Source of the DNA: Hymenopus coronatus | Taxonomy: Eukaryota; Arthropoda; Insecta; Mantodea; Hymenopodidae | Reading direction: 5' to 3' | NCBI GenBank assembly: GCA_030762935.1 | Contig: CM060900.1 | Span: 430,736,421 to 430,800,420, forward strand | DNA: 64,000 bases | Shown here: in pieces, positions 1 through 11,336 of the stretch | How the letters are laid out: every line of letters starts with the position of its first letter | How positions within the stretch are numbered: position 1 is the stretch's first letter | Translations under genes and position numbers: made by a program | Notes under the pieces: generated by a model | Seen by the model: the letters and a program-made list of their open reading frames with translations, nothing else | Databases searched by the model: none | Told to the model about the DNA's origin: nothing

Positions 1-119
1 AGAGGGGACAGCTGTTTTCCGTTTAATTCGCTCTCCCTATGTTATTTCTTATAGGAGTTATTCACCCATGGAATTAAAGTCCATTCAGTTAGGGATCGAG
101 ACGCGGTCCTTTAGGCTAT

Positions 120-925
120 GAAATGCTTATAATCTTAAATGCATATGCTAAATGCATAATTATGCTCTTTTCCCCGTTAATTTCGATTCAATAGTTGAGG
201 GATACGCCAGAATCTTAAAATGACTTCGAAAGTTATAAATTCGAACCAAGGTCCTGCAATCAAATTTATTCCCTCGCGTAATATTACCTGTGTTGGAAGC
301 TTTGTCCCGTCTCAGTATGGTTAATAGTTCCTGAGATAATTATTTTTAAGACATTGCTGGAACCCGGGACTTTCTGGTACATCGGTATATATTTAAACAT
401 TTGTCATTATCTCCATATATTGAATACAGTTTATTCAAGATCTTTATCTAAATTAATATACCCCTATAAAAGATTAAAGTTTCAACGTCGACCTAGAATC
501 GACTCGAAGCTCTCTAGGTTAAATGTAGGTATATAATCATAGTTTTGTATGCTAAGATCATCAATATTCGCTTTTTATGTTAATGTAGGCCTTATAGTTC
601 AGGATTTAGCAAAAAAAAAAAAAAAACTTAAAAAGTCATCGAACATTATGGATTCGAACCAAGGATCCAGGATTTCAGACTACATTGAGGCACGTCATAA
701 TAGTTACCATACAGTTTGTATCCCATTATGCTAGGATTATCAGTTCCTGAGAACATCAGGTTTAAGCTTTCACATCGAACCCCCGGCCGTCAGGTAAGTT
801 TGTATATATTTAGATCATTACACGTAAAGCTGTATGCTGAATAAAGTTTATTCGAAGTCTTTATCTAAATTAGTATAGCAAATATAAGAGATCAAACTTT
901 CATACCACAACCTAAATAATCACCA
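120..925. repeat. Two-copy tandem repeat, period about 415 bp
   Basis: Three landmarks recur in the same order at constant spacing: ATTCGAACC at 239 and 652, AGTTCCTGAGA at about 325 and 742, and TCTTTATCTAAATTA at about 441 and 858. This defines two diverged head-to-tail units of about 415 bp. The ATTCGAACC motif resembles a tRNA B box, so the unit may be SINE-derived, but no A box is evident. No coding potential is seen. Confidence 0.65.
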
Positions 926-1660
926 AAAATCTGATGTGTACCATTCACATGACTTTCTCCATATCCCTGCAACAAATAATTCTTAAAAAGCTTATACTTC
1001 TATTTACTTTATGCTAATCAGAAAAAAATTAGCAGAAATAGTCTTATTACTCGCATCCTTGTAAGTAGAAGCGAAATAAGGAACAACCGTAGGTTAAAGT
1101 GATAGTCAAAAGCTGGTTGCTATGACAATGAAGTTCCTTTGTTTATATGGATAGGAGTTGACAAGTTCCAATATGAGAAAAGTATACGTTTTTCATAGCA
1201 GAAACCAAAAATAAGGAATGTCACAAAAACTACGAACTCCACGAAAACAAATGTATATAACATAAATTGTGCGTTTTAATGTGCTCTACATTTTTTGTGT
1301 AGTAAGTTTTTGTCCATTTCTTACGGTTTAGCAATTATTCAAAATTTAGTAAAATTCATCCAGAATAAACTACTCTTCAGAGGCTATTCCCAGAAAATTC
1401 AAGATATACATTTCATTTGTCAGGTAAATATGTTTAATATCCGAAATTTTAATCAAAATCGTTAGAGCCATTTTTGAGAAAATCAAAATTTTCGAAAAAA
1501 GTTCCATGTAAAGGGTAGTTGGGGGTGGGGGATTTTTCTCAAAATCTTCGTGTCGCATCCCTGGAAGACACGAAAGTCGGTAAAATACCAAGTTTGGTAT
1601 TTTACCGACTTTTCGTTTTTGAGTTATCGTGTTCACAGACACACGGACACACGGACACGC

Positions 1661-1697
<37 letters not shown>

Positions 1698-1835
1698 TCT
1701 TTTTGTGAAAATGCTTTTTTGGATATTGGGGACCCTAAAACATATATTTTCGGTGAAATCTCGGTTTCGAATTTTTGGTGGAGTGCAATACACTATGTAC
1801 ATAGTGCGTATGGAGAAAGTAAAAATTCCAGCTCG
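925..1835 (+). repeat. Family M interspersed repeat, copy A
   Basis: This is one of seven copies in the window of an unclassified ~0.9 kb repeat. Shared blocks in order are AATCTGATGTGT, a block around ATGCTAATCAG, CAGAATAAAC, a block near ATTTTAATCAAAATCGTT, the CCATGTAAAGGGTAGTT block, a GGAAGA...CGACTTTTCG block, a variable (CA)n tract and a terminal GAGAAAGTAAAAA. This copy carries a near-perfect hairpin at 1571-1615 and a 16-nt palindrome CACTATGTACATAGTG at 1791-1806. There is no long ORF; the class (non-autonomous DNA element or other) is unknown. Confidence 0.7.
1640..1694. repeat. (CA)n microsatellite inside family M copy A
   Basis: ACACGGACAC-type repeats pass into a pure (CA)n tract. 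Short cysteine/valine- or histidine/threonine-rich ORFs across it are artefacts of the dinucleotide. Confidence 0.9.
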
Positions 1836-2639
1836 ATTTATAACAACAAATGGCAATGTACCTATGTGAATCACGCCTGCCCCCCCCCCCTTTTCTTTGG
1901 TTTTCATGTAATGAAAAGTACAATGTGACAGTATTTGCAATGCTTTTTTGTCCTATTTAAGACAAGTATAATGTTATAAATTTAATTACAGTGAAAATTA
2001 AGTGAAAAGAAGAGAAAATTTTCCCCACACTTGCCTTTAGAAAATCACATTACCACACACACACATCCCCAATATTTTTGCCCATGACTTGCACTACCAG
2101 GCGGTCCACCAGCTCCTTATTTCACGTGTTCATACGATAAAAGACGGGCAATTAGAAGCGTAATAATATTAATGATGATACAGTAAAACACTGCTCTCGT
2201 GTAAGGGTATCTTTCTTTACGATGTTTTAATTTATTCGGCAAAACGTATACTGCAAACGTGAAATGCGGCGCTGTTGAGCCACCTGATATAGGAACGAAA
2301 GAAGATTACAAACTTCCTTACAGCTCTTGAGAATTACCAGGCCATTTTGAGCTATTTACGTATAACTTATCTCGATAAATGATTGCATAATTATGCACAT
2401 TATACATAAAACTGAAATACAAACTGTGTATGGTACTTGATAATTTGAATGTATATAAAATATAATCTGTATAGAGGGCCAACCTAGGAAAGTTTATCCC
2501 GGTTACCTTCTCTCTAAACTATGCGTGGGCCATTTTTTTTAAATTGTATTGAAAACATTAATGATTGAGCACTTTGAGGTGTTTCCTTTGTGAAACACAC
2601 AATACACTTTTAAACATACTACAGATATATTAAACAAAA
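1836..2639. other. AT-rich intergenic stretch
   Basis: It holds a C10 homopolymer near 1880, a short CACACACACA tract near 2055 and no recognisable coding or repeat family signal. Confidence 0.5.
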
Positions 2640-3480
2640 ATATCTGATTTATTTAATTTAATTGACTTTTTCTTCCTATTCTGCACTAAATAATTCTTAC
2701 AGAAGCTTATTGTTCTGCATACTTCATGCTATCCGCGGTACACATTAACAGAGATTATTTTATTACTTAGTTCTCTTCTAATCAGAGGGAGAAAACGGGA
2801 TACACAGGGCTAAAGTGATACTCAAATCTTTTAAAATACGGTCTTTTGTAATTTGATTGGAATTCCATTATTTTTCTGTAACCACGATGAGAAAAGTGAA
2901 TAACGGCTTCCCATTTTAGAAAAATATTAGTATTGGGCATTTTAAAATCAATAACATCAAATATTTCGGATGTAATTAGCTCTGCATAAAAACTGTAGGT
3001 ATGCCATAATTTAGGTGTTTTAAGAATATCTACATGCAATCTCTTACGTTAATCAGTTTTGCAAAAGTCATTCAAAATGAAGAGGACTTCAGAGACTATT
3101 CCCATGGCATTCATTTTATTCATCTTGTAAATATCATTTTAATCAAAAGTGTTAGAGCAATTTTTGAGAAAATAGATACTTTCTAAACTTCTTCCATGTA
3201 AAGTGTAGTTTGGGGAGGAATTTCCCTGAAAATCTCTGTCACATCTTTGGAAGATTCTAAACTTAGATTCAAAATGTTGTATTTAACCGACTTTTTGGTT
3301 TTGGATTATGCTGAGCACAACACAGCCCGTTTTCAAAAAACGGTTTTATTTTTATCCAGGAGTCCTTTAAACATGTATTTTCAGTGAAAATCTGTATCTA
3401 ACATTTGGTTGAAATACAAAACCTTCTCCACCCACTATGCACCTATGTACATACTAATCGGTAGAGAAAATAAAACATTA
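2640..3480 (+). repeat. Family M interspersed repeat, copy B
   Basis: It aligns in order with copy A: the ATAATTCTTACAGAAGCTTAT block, the ATTCAAAATGAAGAGG block, the TTTTAATCAAAAGTGTTAGA block, the TCCATGTAAAGTGTAGTT block, the ACCGACTTTTTGG block and the terminal ACTATGCACCTATGTAC block. It is more diverged than copy A and lacks the (CA)n tract. Confidence 0.6.
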
Positions 3481-4285
3481 AATTATTAAATGGAATATTA
3501 TGTGTAACTGCAAACACTAAAGTTGAAACACTCAACAGAACTATGCATCCGCAAACTCCATGCCGCGAGGAAACGGCTGCGACCAGGTAAGGCGGGGATT
3601 CTCTGTTATGACGTGACCTATTGATTTCGTTGAGTGTGATCCACTATCAGTGTTGCTAAGTTTCAAGACGAACTCACTGACACTAACTGTTTGGAAATGC
3701 CGTTTTGTGTGCATCAAATACGAAGGTAAAGTGAATAAAATAAGAACACATTTATAAAATAAATATGAAAAAGGAGCAAATATGGAACGTAATTTACAAA
3801 CTGCTGAGGTATTATACTTATTAAAAAAAACGCAAAATATGCACAACGTACAACATAAAATTTGATTAAATTGTTATAAATTAAGCAGTTAACTGTCATA
3901 CTATGTGAGCCTAATTTGTGACAGCAAAGAAAACTGTATGTATTAAAATCCTGCCCTTAGACATAATAAAACTGCTAAGCATTCTCGAGTGAGGTATTTT
4001 TCCCATATACGCTGAGAGATGGCGCGTTCGCTAATCACATTAAGTTCTCTTATTGCGCAGCGAAGGCCGCAATTGTTACAGAAAAAGCGAAAAATTAACG
4101 TGGCAAAACCTGAATTGTGCGTTATGTATTTGGTTTTGTGCAGAAAGGAAGGAGTAGCGTATGGCTGAAATGTGCTTTTCATGCAAAAGAAATAAGTACT
4201 GCATATGAAGCACTTGGAGTTACCTATATCGGCCGATTTCAATCACTTTGTCACTCTTTCTCCTTCGTCGCTTCACCTAAGGTTT
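3481..4285. other. Intergenic stretch, no recognised feature
   Basis: Short ORFs on both strands have no recognisable domains. A slightly GC-richer patch at 3540-3720 reads open on the minus strand but resembles no family known to me. Confidence 0.45.
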
Positions 4286-4336
4286 ATCACATGCTTATAA
4301 TAAATCAACAATATTGATTTATTACAAGCATGTGAT
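4286..4336. repeat. Hairpin with 23-bp arms
   Basis: The arm at 4286-4308 (ATCACATGCTTATAATAAAT...) is the reverse complement of 4314-4336 with one mismatch, around a 5-nt loop. No flanking target duplication was found. Confidence 0.8.
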
Positions 4337-4384
4337 ATATATTGGTTTTAATTCTTCACGTTTTTAGTTTCCTTGTTTCTTTTT

Positions 4385-4640
4385 TATAGTATTTAACGCC
4401 CACTTTTACTACTTATGGCACCACAGGCGACTTCCTTGTTTACCTCGTCAAAATTTTGTCGCAGCTTCATTTTCCTGAATTCTACCTAGACCACTCGACT
4501 CTAACCAAGGCGGCCCCGTTAATTCCAGGGGACCACGTGTGAGATCTGCGGTGGACAAAGTAGGATCTGTGCGGGCTTTCTCCGGTATCTCCATTTTCCC
4601 GTTATTCATTCCATCACCTGCTCCATGATCACCTTTCTCC
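4385..4640. repeat. Two SINE-A fragments in opposite orientation
   Basis: 4385-4432 carries the reversed 3' end of the SINE-A family (TTTAACGCCCACTTTTACTA, then TTATGGCACC). From about 4525 to 4600 a diverged forward body appears, with GTGTGAGATCTGCGGTGGAC followed by AAAGTAGGATC and a TTTCTCCGGTATCTCC block. Neither has a tRNA head here, so both are truncated. Confidence 0.5.
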
Positions 4641-5339
4641 TCACTCTCGTACCAGACATTGGGCTCAACACCAATCCTGAAGACTCTCTGATCTAAAGTC
4701 TGTCTGCTCCTCAAGTCATCTGACTCCAGGCGCTGACTTTTAAGTCCTGGAGACTGTAAGATTATGCCAGATCCGCTAATGACATTTGGAATTTAGAGAC
4801 ATTTCAGATTAAGAGTATCTAATGTTTCCAGGAAACTTGCCGCGATATCTTGCTTGGTCACTATCCCTCAAAATCCCCTCTCCGCTCAAGTAATTTGCAG
4901 TATCTGCCTAATGATTTATGACCATCAGCACACCATTTTGTAAGTTTACTGTTAGGTGCAGTATTTCAGAAAATTATGGAGATTACAGAAACTTCTAAGG
5001 GTAAGCCATTATTGGTTTGCAAAGGTCATAGATGTCGAAAGAATTGCATAAAAGAGGAAAAAAATAATTTATTGGGGTGTATAAATGAGAAGACCAATAC
5101 TGCAACGGACGAGTTTCAAAAAAACAAAAAAACACTCTTCTTGGTAAATTGCCTCATAGTTGCATTTCAGATGTAGTAGCACGTGTAGTTGCCATACGAG
5201 TAGAAAAACGAGCCAGGGAAAGCGAGCATTTTATTTCAAAAACCTACTCCGCAGTACTGGGTCAGAGTATCAACAACAATAACCAAAAATAATTTTTACT
5301 TTCTCTTCTTCGTTTTCCGATAGTAATTTTATTAGAGAA
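4641..5339. other. Intergenic stretch, no recognised feature
   Basis: No domain-bearing ORF and no clear repeat family; family M copy C may begin within its last 150 bp. Confidence 0.4.
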
Positions 5340-5940
5340 GATATTGCATTCCTTTCAAACTGTTTTGAGATTTCACCGGAAATACGCGTTTTTGTTCACT
5401 CTGAATGACGATGCTGTATATGAACAGCACAATTCACAACCGAAAGATCGGTTCAATAACAACATTCAGAGAAAAAATGCGATAGGTACGAAGATTTCAG
5501 GAAAATTCCCCACACCAAACTACGCTTTATATGGAAGATGATTCGAAACTTTCGATTTTCTCAAAAATTGCCATAACGATTTTCATTCATATGAGTATGA
5601 TAAATAAAATGTAGATATAACTTGAATGCTCTCTTCAATCGAAAATATTTTCGTATTATCTTGTTTCACTGGTGAATGTTAAGCGACGGAAGAAAACATA
5701 CTACAAAAAAAAAAAAAAAAAAAAAAAATGTAGATCTCTTTAAATACACAATTTATTCTAAATGGAGTTTTAGTGCAATGAACCATTTCCGAAATATCCG
5801 TTATCAATTGGTTGAATTTTTCAGTAACGTTATAATTCTTTTTAAGTCCTTTCAATACTCGGTTATTGCTTGCAATTGCATGGAAAGAGTATGCAATTTT
5901 AAGACCAGGCTATAGTGTAGATACTCATTTGACTATCACT
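5340..5940 (-). repeat. Family M interspersed repeat, copy C (reverse)
   Basis: Reverse-complement family M landmarks are AAACTACGCTTTATATGGAA, TTCTCAAAAATTGCCATAAC and GATTTTCATTC. A poly-A run at about 5704-5728 interrupts it. Confidence 0.6.
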
Positions 5941-6616
5941 ATTCCCTTTGTGTCTATAAGAACATGTGTAATTTAGCTTATCTTTGCACAGCTTTACGTC
6001 AATTAAAATGAATTAGGTGGAAAAATAAACGTTCATAAAAATAGTTTTTATACATCTAAATAAATGATAGCAGGCAGAGAAAGTCATGTGGATATAAAGC
6101 ACATTTAGAAAAACGTGTGTGTATGTATTACGACGCAGGCATGCAAGGTCTTTATTGACAGTATTGGCTTTTGTGTTCTGAGAATAGTTGGAGATGGCAT
6201 CTAGGGGATACTAGCCAAAAATAATATTTTCACAAAAGATTTAAAATCATTCTTATACACTTCCATATACTATGCAAGAATTGAATATGTTGTACAATAG
6301 GTAAATATTCAAAACTTAGGAAAAGCTTGCATGAAATTTTGTTACAACTAAGATTTGGCAAGTTCATAGGTATGCTTAGCTTGCCAATGATTTTTTCCCC
6401 CAAATTAATGTTATGTATTCATACTGTAATATTAATGCTTATAGGCATTTATTGTGACCAACTAAGATTATGCCCAAAAAGGACAACTTCATTTAGCATT
6501 CGGTTACTGAGGGCTAGTGTAAGTAATTACCAGTCAGTTTATCCATGCAATCAAAATTCGCTTTCAAGAGATAAGTTACCTCATCATTAGTCATTAGTGC
6601 TTTAAAGTTCTATATT
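5941..6616. other. AT-rich intergenic stretch
   Basis: No recognised coding or repeat signal. Confidence 0.5.
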
Positions 6617-6966
6617 AATATAACTCCATGGCACGACAGCTCACGGGGAACCTTGGCCTACCGCCCGGCCGCTGCGTCCCCCATCTCGGTCCACTACAGA
6701 CGTCATGGATGGGGTGCAGTATTGGAGGGTGAGACGTGGTCAGCGCCTCGAGTCCCCCCCGGCCGGTTAATGCGGTCCTCGCGACCTGGAGCCGCTACTT
6801 CTCCATCAAGTAGCTCCTCAATTGGCCCCCCAGGGACCTTACGAGGCTGAGTGCACCCCGGGCCAGGTCTCCCAGCGGGGGAAAAATCCCCACGCCGGTA
6901 CTGGGGATCGAACCCAGGTCTCCCGCTTGGTAAGCAGCAACGCTACCACCGCGCTAAGGAGACGAC
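6617..6966 (-). repeat. tRNA-derived SINE (family F), reverse orientation
   Basis: Read on the minus strand, it starts with a tRNA-like head at about 6966-6895: an A box around TAGCGCGGTGGTAGCG and a B box GGTTCGATCCC, with spacing that fits a RNA polymerase III promoter. A GC-rich body of about 280 bp follows and ends near GAGCTGTCGTGCCAT. The head lacks a convincing acceptor stem, so this is a SINE and not a tRNA gene. No clean target duplication was found. Confidence 0.75.
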
Positions 6967-7462
6967 CTCTATATTAATATATTCATTTGTAATATACATT
7001 CAAGAGTTCATTGGACATTTCTATTCTAAGAGAATTAAAAAATCGTACGCCTCTATTTACACAAATACAGACTCCTAAACCCAGTATTTAAGGATATTAT
7101 AATTCAAATTTATTATTAAACGTTCCACATCTTCAAATTGCAATGAGTGTACTTGGATGTATGGACTTATGTATCAAGAAAATGGTAGCACTTTGGTAAA
7201 TTCCTGGAATAGGTAGATAATACAATGGAATTTCATTTGTCTATAATCTGCTTACTACTTTCCTCTGACACGCTTATGTGTATATTTATACTTAGTTGAG
7301 CAAAACTTCCTGTGCATAGTTTCGATCAAAATATATAGAAATCGCAGTATAGCTTTGCGTTTTAGTAACTGTAACCATAAACTCCAAGTATGGGGAATAT
7401 AAACACCTACTGCCGTTACAAAATAGATTCTTTTCAAGTCACCTGTAACTGAAAGAAAATGT
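6967..7462. other. AT-rich intergenic stretch
   Basis: No recognised coding or repeat signal. Confidence 0.5.
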
Positions 7463-8211
7463 TTATAATTTTATCATAACTGCAAAATTATTGGATTGCA
7501 GCTTTGCCACTGTTTCTTTAATATGCGCAATTTCTCGTGCACATATGCATGTGAAACTGCCCTTGCTTGCTTGGTGGGTCGGATTGACCTGTGAAGCTGT
7601 CTTACTAAAAGAACGTTTTATTTCGGCTAATTTTACTGAAGTCTGCACGTGTATAGCCCTGCATGCTGTCTGCATCTCACGCTGCAATTGCGACCTTTGA
7701 GATATGCTCTCAGTTGTTATACACGTCACTTCTTCCAGCAGTGCAGTGGTATGTTACTGGGTGTCATACAGTTGGGAACGTATGCTGCCTGTACTGTCAA
7801 ATTCTTGAGCCTAAGATTGTCAATTACCCGAGTATGCAGTGTGGTATGTTCTTGCAAGGCTCTTTGGTGTCCTGAGGATTCTTACTCTAGCTATGTCTCT
7901 AGACTGGTGTTATACTTAAGGATTTTACATCTTATACGTACCCCTTGTACAGCTGTGTGATTTTCTAATTGGGTTGCCGTGCTAACAACTGTGTAAAGTG
8001 AGTAGCTACAGCTTGTAAATTCTCCCCATGCTGATACCTGTGTTTCTAACTGTTTGTAAATCCATGGCTGTGTTTGCAGTTGTGTCTGTAACGCAGTTTG
8101 TAAATGTGAAAATTGTAACAGCATTTGCTGCATGACGCTCATTATAGCGACTTCACTTTCCTGCTGTTGCAGCATAACTGATGTACTTTCTGCTTGAGTT
8201 GTGTCCTCCAT
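7463..8211 (-). pseudogene. Possible gag-like ORF remnant
   Basis: On the minus strand an ORF begins at 8211 (MEDTTQAES...), runs 106 codons and is glutamine-rich (FSHLQTALQTQLQTQ), a composition seen in N-terminal coiled-coil regions of some gypsy-type Gag proteins. A second open stretch at 7729-7463 (REMQTACRAIHVQTSVKLAE) continues the helical, charged character in another frame. No zinc knuckle, protease or reverse transcriptase follows. This could be a decayed retroelement Gag or a chance ORF; the assignment rests on composition only. Confidence 0.25.
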
Positions 8212-9387
8212 GATGTTAAGTTAGGTAAGAGCATTCATTAGTAGCCTTTGGTTTGTTTTAGTGGTTTGGAAAAAGGTTAGGTGCCATTTGATACGGGATT
8301 TTTAGGTGCGTGCGTGTAAAATATGAGTAGCATTAATCCAATGAAGTAATGTTGCGGAGGTAAAGGAGTTTTGCCAACTAGCATTTCAGGATTTTGGATA
8401 TGAGAATGGATTTCATGGAATTTGGGTCTCAGGTTTTGTATGTGTAAACACACTGAAAACCTCTTGTTTCCGGATATCACCTCTTTATCCATGTTTAGCA
8501 CACAAATTAAAATACCTTTCTCCTTCCGACTTCATTTTGAACTAATTTATACTTGTCTCAGTTAATTCCCAATCAAAGTTATCTAATTTTATCTCAGAAT
8601 AAATGATTATTTTAAACCACAAAGCTTTGAGCCCTTTTCTGATGTGAATATGTTCCTATCCGTTTCCATTGAGAATGCTGCTAGACAAATCATTATTCTC
8701 ACACACTCGATTTTTACAAGTTTTAACACCAAAATCTTTAAAACTCTTTAACATGTTGCGCTTTTAGTATCACACATTATTCCACAAACATGTTTACGTC
8801 TTTACAGATCACGAGGTATTTCAGGAGTAATTTACCATTTCATCTTCACACGTCTTCTCTACTGCTCTGTATCTAGACAAAACTCCTAAACCTCGGCTAT
8901 TGTCCAGACCATAAGCTGATCTTAAACGAATTTTACAACCTTCACGAATATTATTGGTGCTTATTTTCCACTCTTTAGTTTTTTTTTTTTTTTTTTTGTT
9001 TTTTTTTTCATTGCTTCGATTTGTACATAAACTTGACAACATATCGGAAGGACGTTAGTGTGATCTCATACTCTGACTTTACACATATGAGCAAAGTTCA
9101 ACTGCCATTTGGGATTTGTTCCTTACCTTTTATATCATGTGTTCTGAATTTCCAGCTTCTTTTGTTAAAGAAACCCAGCTAATGGCTTGCTGGTCGTAAT
9201 TTGCATAAGATGCACCTTACCTACTCGAAATTTGGAGCTACAAAATTAGCCTTCCCACAATAATTCTGTATACACTGTGACGGTAGTTCTTTGGCTTAAT
9301 CCCCACCGTCACTGAGTCCCGGACAGGATCGGCGACGTTCTAAGCCGCAGTAGCAGCATCCTTCAGACTTGTCGCAACAAAAACGAC
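8212..9387. other. Intergenic stretch
   Basis: A poly-T tract sits at 8980-9009. The GC-richer piece at 9290-9387 reads on the minus strand as a short cysteine-rich peptide ending in a stop, but there is nothing to show that it is expressed. Confidence 0.4.
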
Positions 9388-10305
9388 GTTGCTACCAGGT
9401 TGCCAGATTGGGCGAAAATTCGTGGTTTGGGGTACTAAAAGATCGATTTTCCGACCGATTTTGAATTGAAGCGATTTGCGAATTTTTGGGCTACTTCTGA
9501 AATCACGAAAATAATTTAAATGTATTCCTTGAAATGTATATTGAACATTGTTTCAGAAATTAAGTAACATATTAATGAGTATAGTAATGGTATCTTCGTT
9601 AAGCCACTACTGTTATTAAAATACCTGTATTCAAGAAGAGAAATTAGCTGGTATACTATTTTCCTTGTTACCTTTTCATTGTTATGTCGCTATTAATGCA
9701 GTCGCACCGAGTTCAAATGCACGTTATTAGTCTTGAATAATGCATTGCTACTGTGTGTGCAGAATAGGTATGTGGGCAAAATGTTACAAACGTTTAACAA
9801 GAGTTGCCTCCTGCTTTGCGAAGGGTAAGGGTTTGACTCCCGAATGGGGGTTGGAAATTTTCTCTAGCCAATATTATTCCCTATCCTCCCCAAAGTCTGG
9901 AAATATTAATGAGAAAGTATGTGATCAAATGTATAAATTCCAAAGAGAAATGAAACCAACTAAAACGTTACTTGAGGTAACAGCATTGTCGATAAGTAGT
10001 TTGTTCCAAAGAGAAATCCGCAGATATCACTTTGCAGTTGTGAACCTGAAATAAATAAATGGCCTTAGTAGGTTTCTTGTGGTACAACTTTTGTTTTTTT
10101 AATGTAAAGTTTGCAACAAAGATCCCAATGGTCTGACCGTAAGAAGAATACAGTAAAAAACACAAACAAAATTTTAAACAAAATCTTAGAGGCTTTTTCA
10201 ACCCCCCTCCCTCCTCATGAAATTGGGCGATTTCAATATAAATGTTGCTATTTTGAAAGTAAATCTGGCGATATTTTGTGAAGAGTCTGGCAACCTGGTC
10301 GCTAC
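9388..10305. mobile_element. Non-autonomous hAT-type DNA transposon with 8-bp target duplications
   Basis: The element proper is 9396-10297. Its ends are inverted copies of CAGGTTGCCAGA (9396-9407 and, complemented, 10286-10297). The flanking 8-mers are GTTGCTAC (9388-9395) and GTCGCTAC (10298-10305), 7 of 8 identical. An 8-bp duplication with TIRs starting CAGG fits the hAT superfamily. The 902-bp interior has no transposase. The segment at about 9795-9950 resembles the SINE-like sequence at 26925-27060 (a shared block around TCTGGAA), so a SINE fragment may be nested inside. Confidence 0.7.
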
Positions 10306-10491
10306 TAGATAGTGGGTAGGAAGCTAGGAGACAAGAGGGCAGCGCTGACTTACCTGACTTGACAGCACCATTCTGGAACACACTATACTGAAAATGTCTA
10401 AGTTCCCTTTGGGATTCAAAGTGACATAAAGTCTGTTAGCAGTAGTGGCCAAAAGACATCGCAATAAAGAAATCCGGAGGTTTTATATGAC

Positions 10492-10659
10492 TTACAAAAC
10501 TGACTTCAGCATTGCATTAGCATTATGCTGAGAAACCCGGAGCTGAGCTAATGTGAAAGGGTCAACTTTACCATGGAAACCACTAAATCTCCGGAAATGT
10601 AATATTGCAAAGCCGGCAGCGAAAGCACCAAACACAGCTGCCGAACGGAAATCTAACAT
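10492..10659 (-). CDS. Possible small membrane-protein ORF or exon (55 aa)
   Basis: On the minus strand an ATG at 10659, in the context AAACAGCATG, opens 55 codons. A glycine/alanine-rich hydrophobic segment (AAVFGAFAAGFAILHF, residues 7-22) is followed by a basic, soluble tail. The apparent TAA stop lies within TTTTGTAAGTCAT, which also reads as a splice donor, so this could instead be an exon. Further exon-like pieces with donor-like ends sit nearby on the same strand (10752-10906 and 10352-10386). No family is recognised. It is more GC-rich than its surroundings, but nothing independent shows that it is a gene. Confidence 0.3.
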   Translation of the reverse strand: MLDFRSAAVFGAFAAGFAILHFRRFSGFHGKVDPFTLAQLRVSQHNANAMLKSVL

Positions 10660-11014
10660 GCTGTTTCTCACGTTAATGCGAATATAAGAAATTGCCACAA
10701 AAAAGCATAATTTCAACAAAAATTCTATATACTAAAATTTACTATTACATCTCACCGCGCCACCACGTACAGCTGCAAAAAAGTGTGTCATGCACGAAGT
10801 CCCATGCTGGGATAGTGATACTGCCACAGCCATGAGGACATGACTGGGGAACGCAGTTACTTGGGATGGAGAGTGGGAAACAGATGGCAGAACAATAGCA
10901 GCAACTGAACTTAAAAAAAGCAAATGTATTAAATTTATTGTGAGTTTTTGGTTTACAATAACAGGGTTGCCTAACCTGAAACATGATCTTTAACATTATT
11001 ACTAAGCTGAAGAA

Positions 11015-11332
<318 letters not shown>

Positions 11333-11336
11333 TACT

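Noticed and set aside
1370..1940. Overlapping ORFs with CVCVCV, HTHTHT and similar runs on both strands
   Set aside because: They are produced by the (CA)n tract of family M copy A; frames are not kept in other copies.
7491..7960. Several plus-strand ORFs of 69-103 codons
   Set aside because: They overlap in different frames, opposite a possible gag-like remnant, and have no domains.
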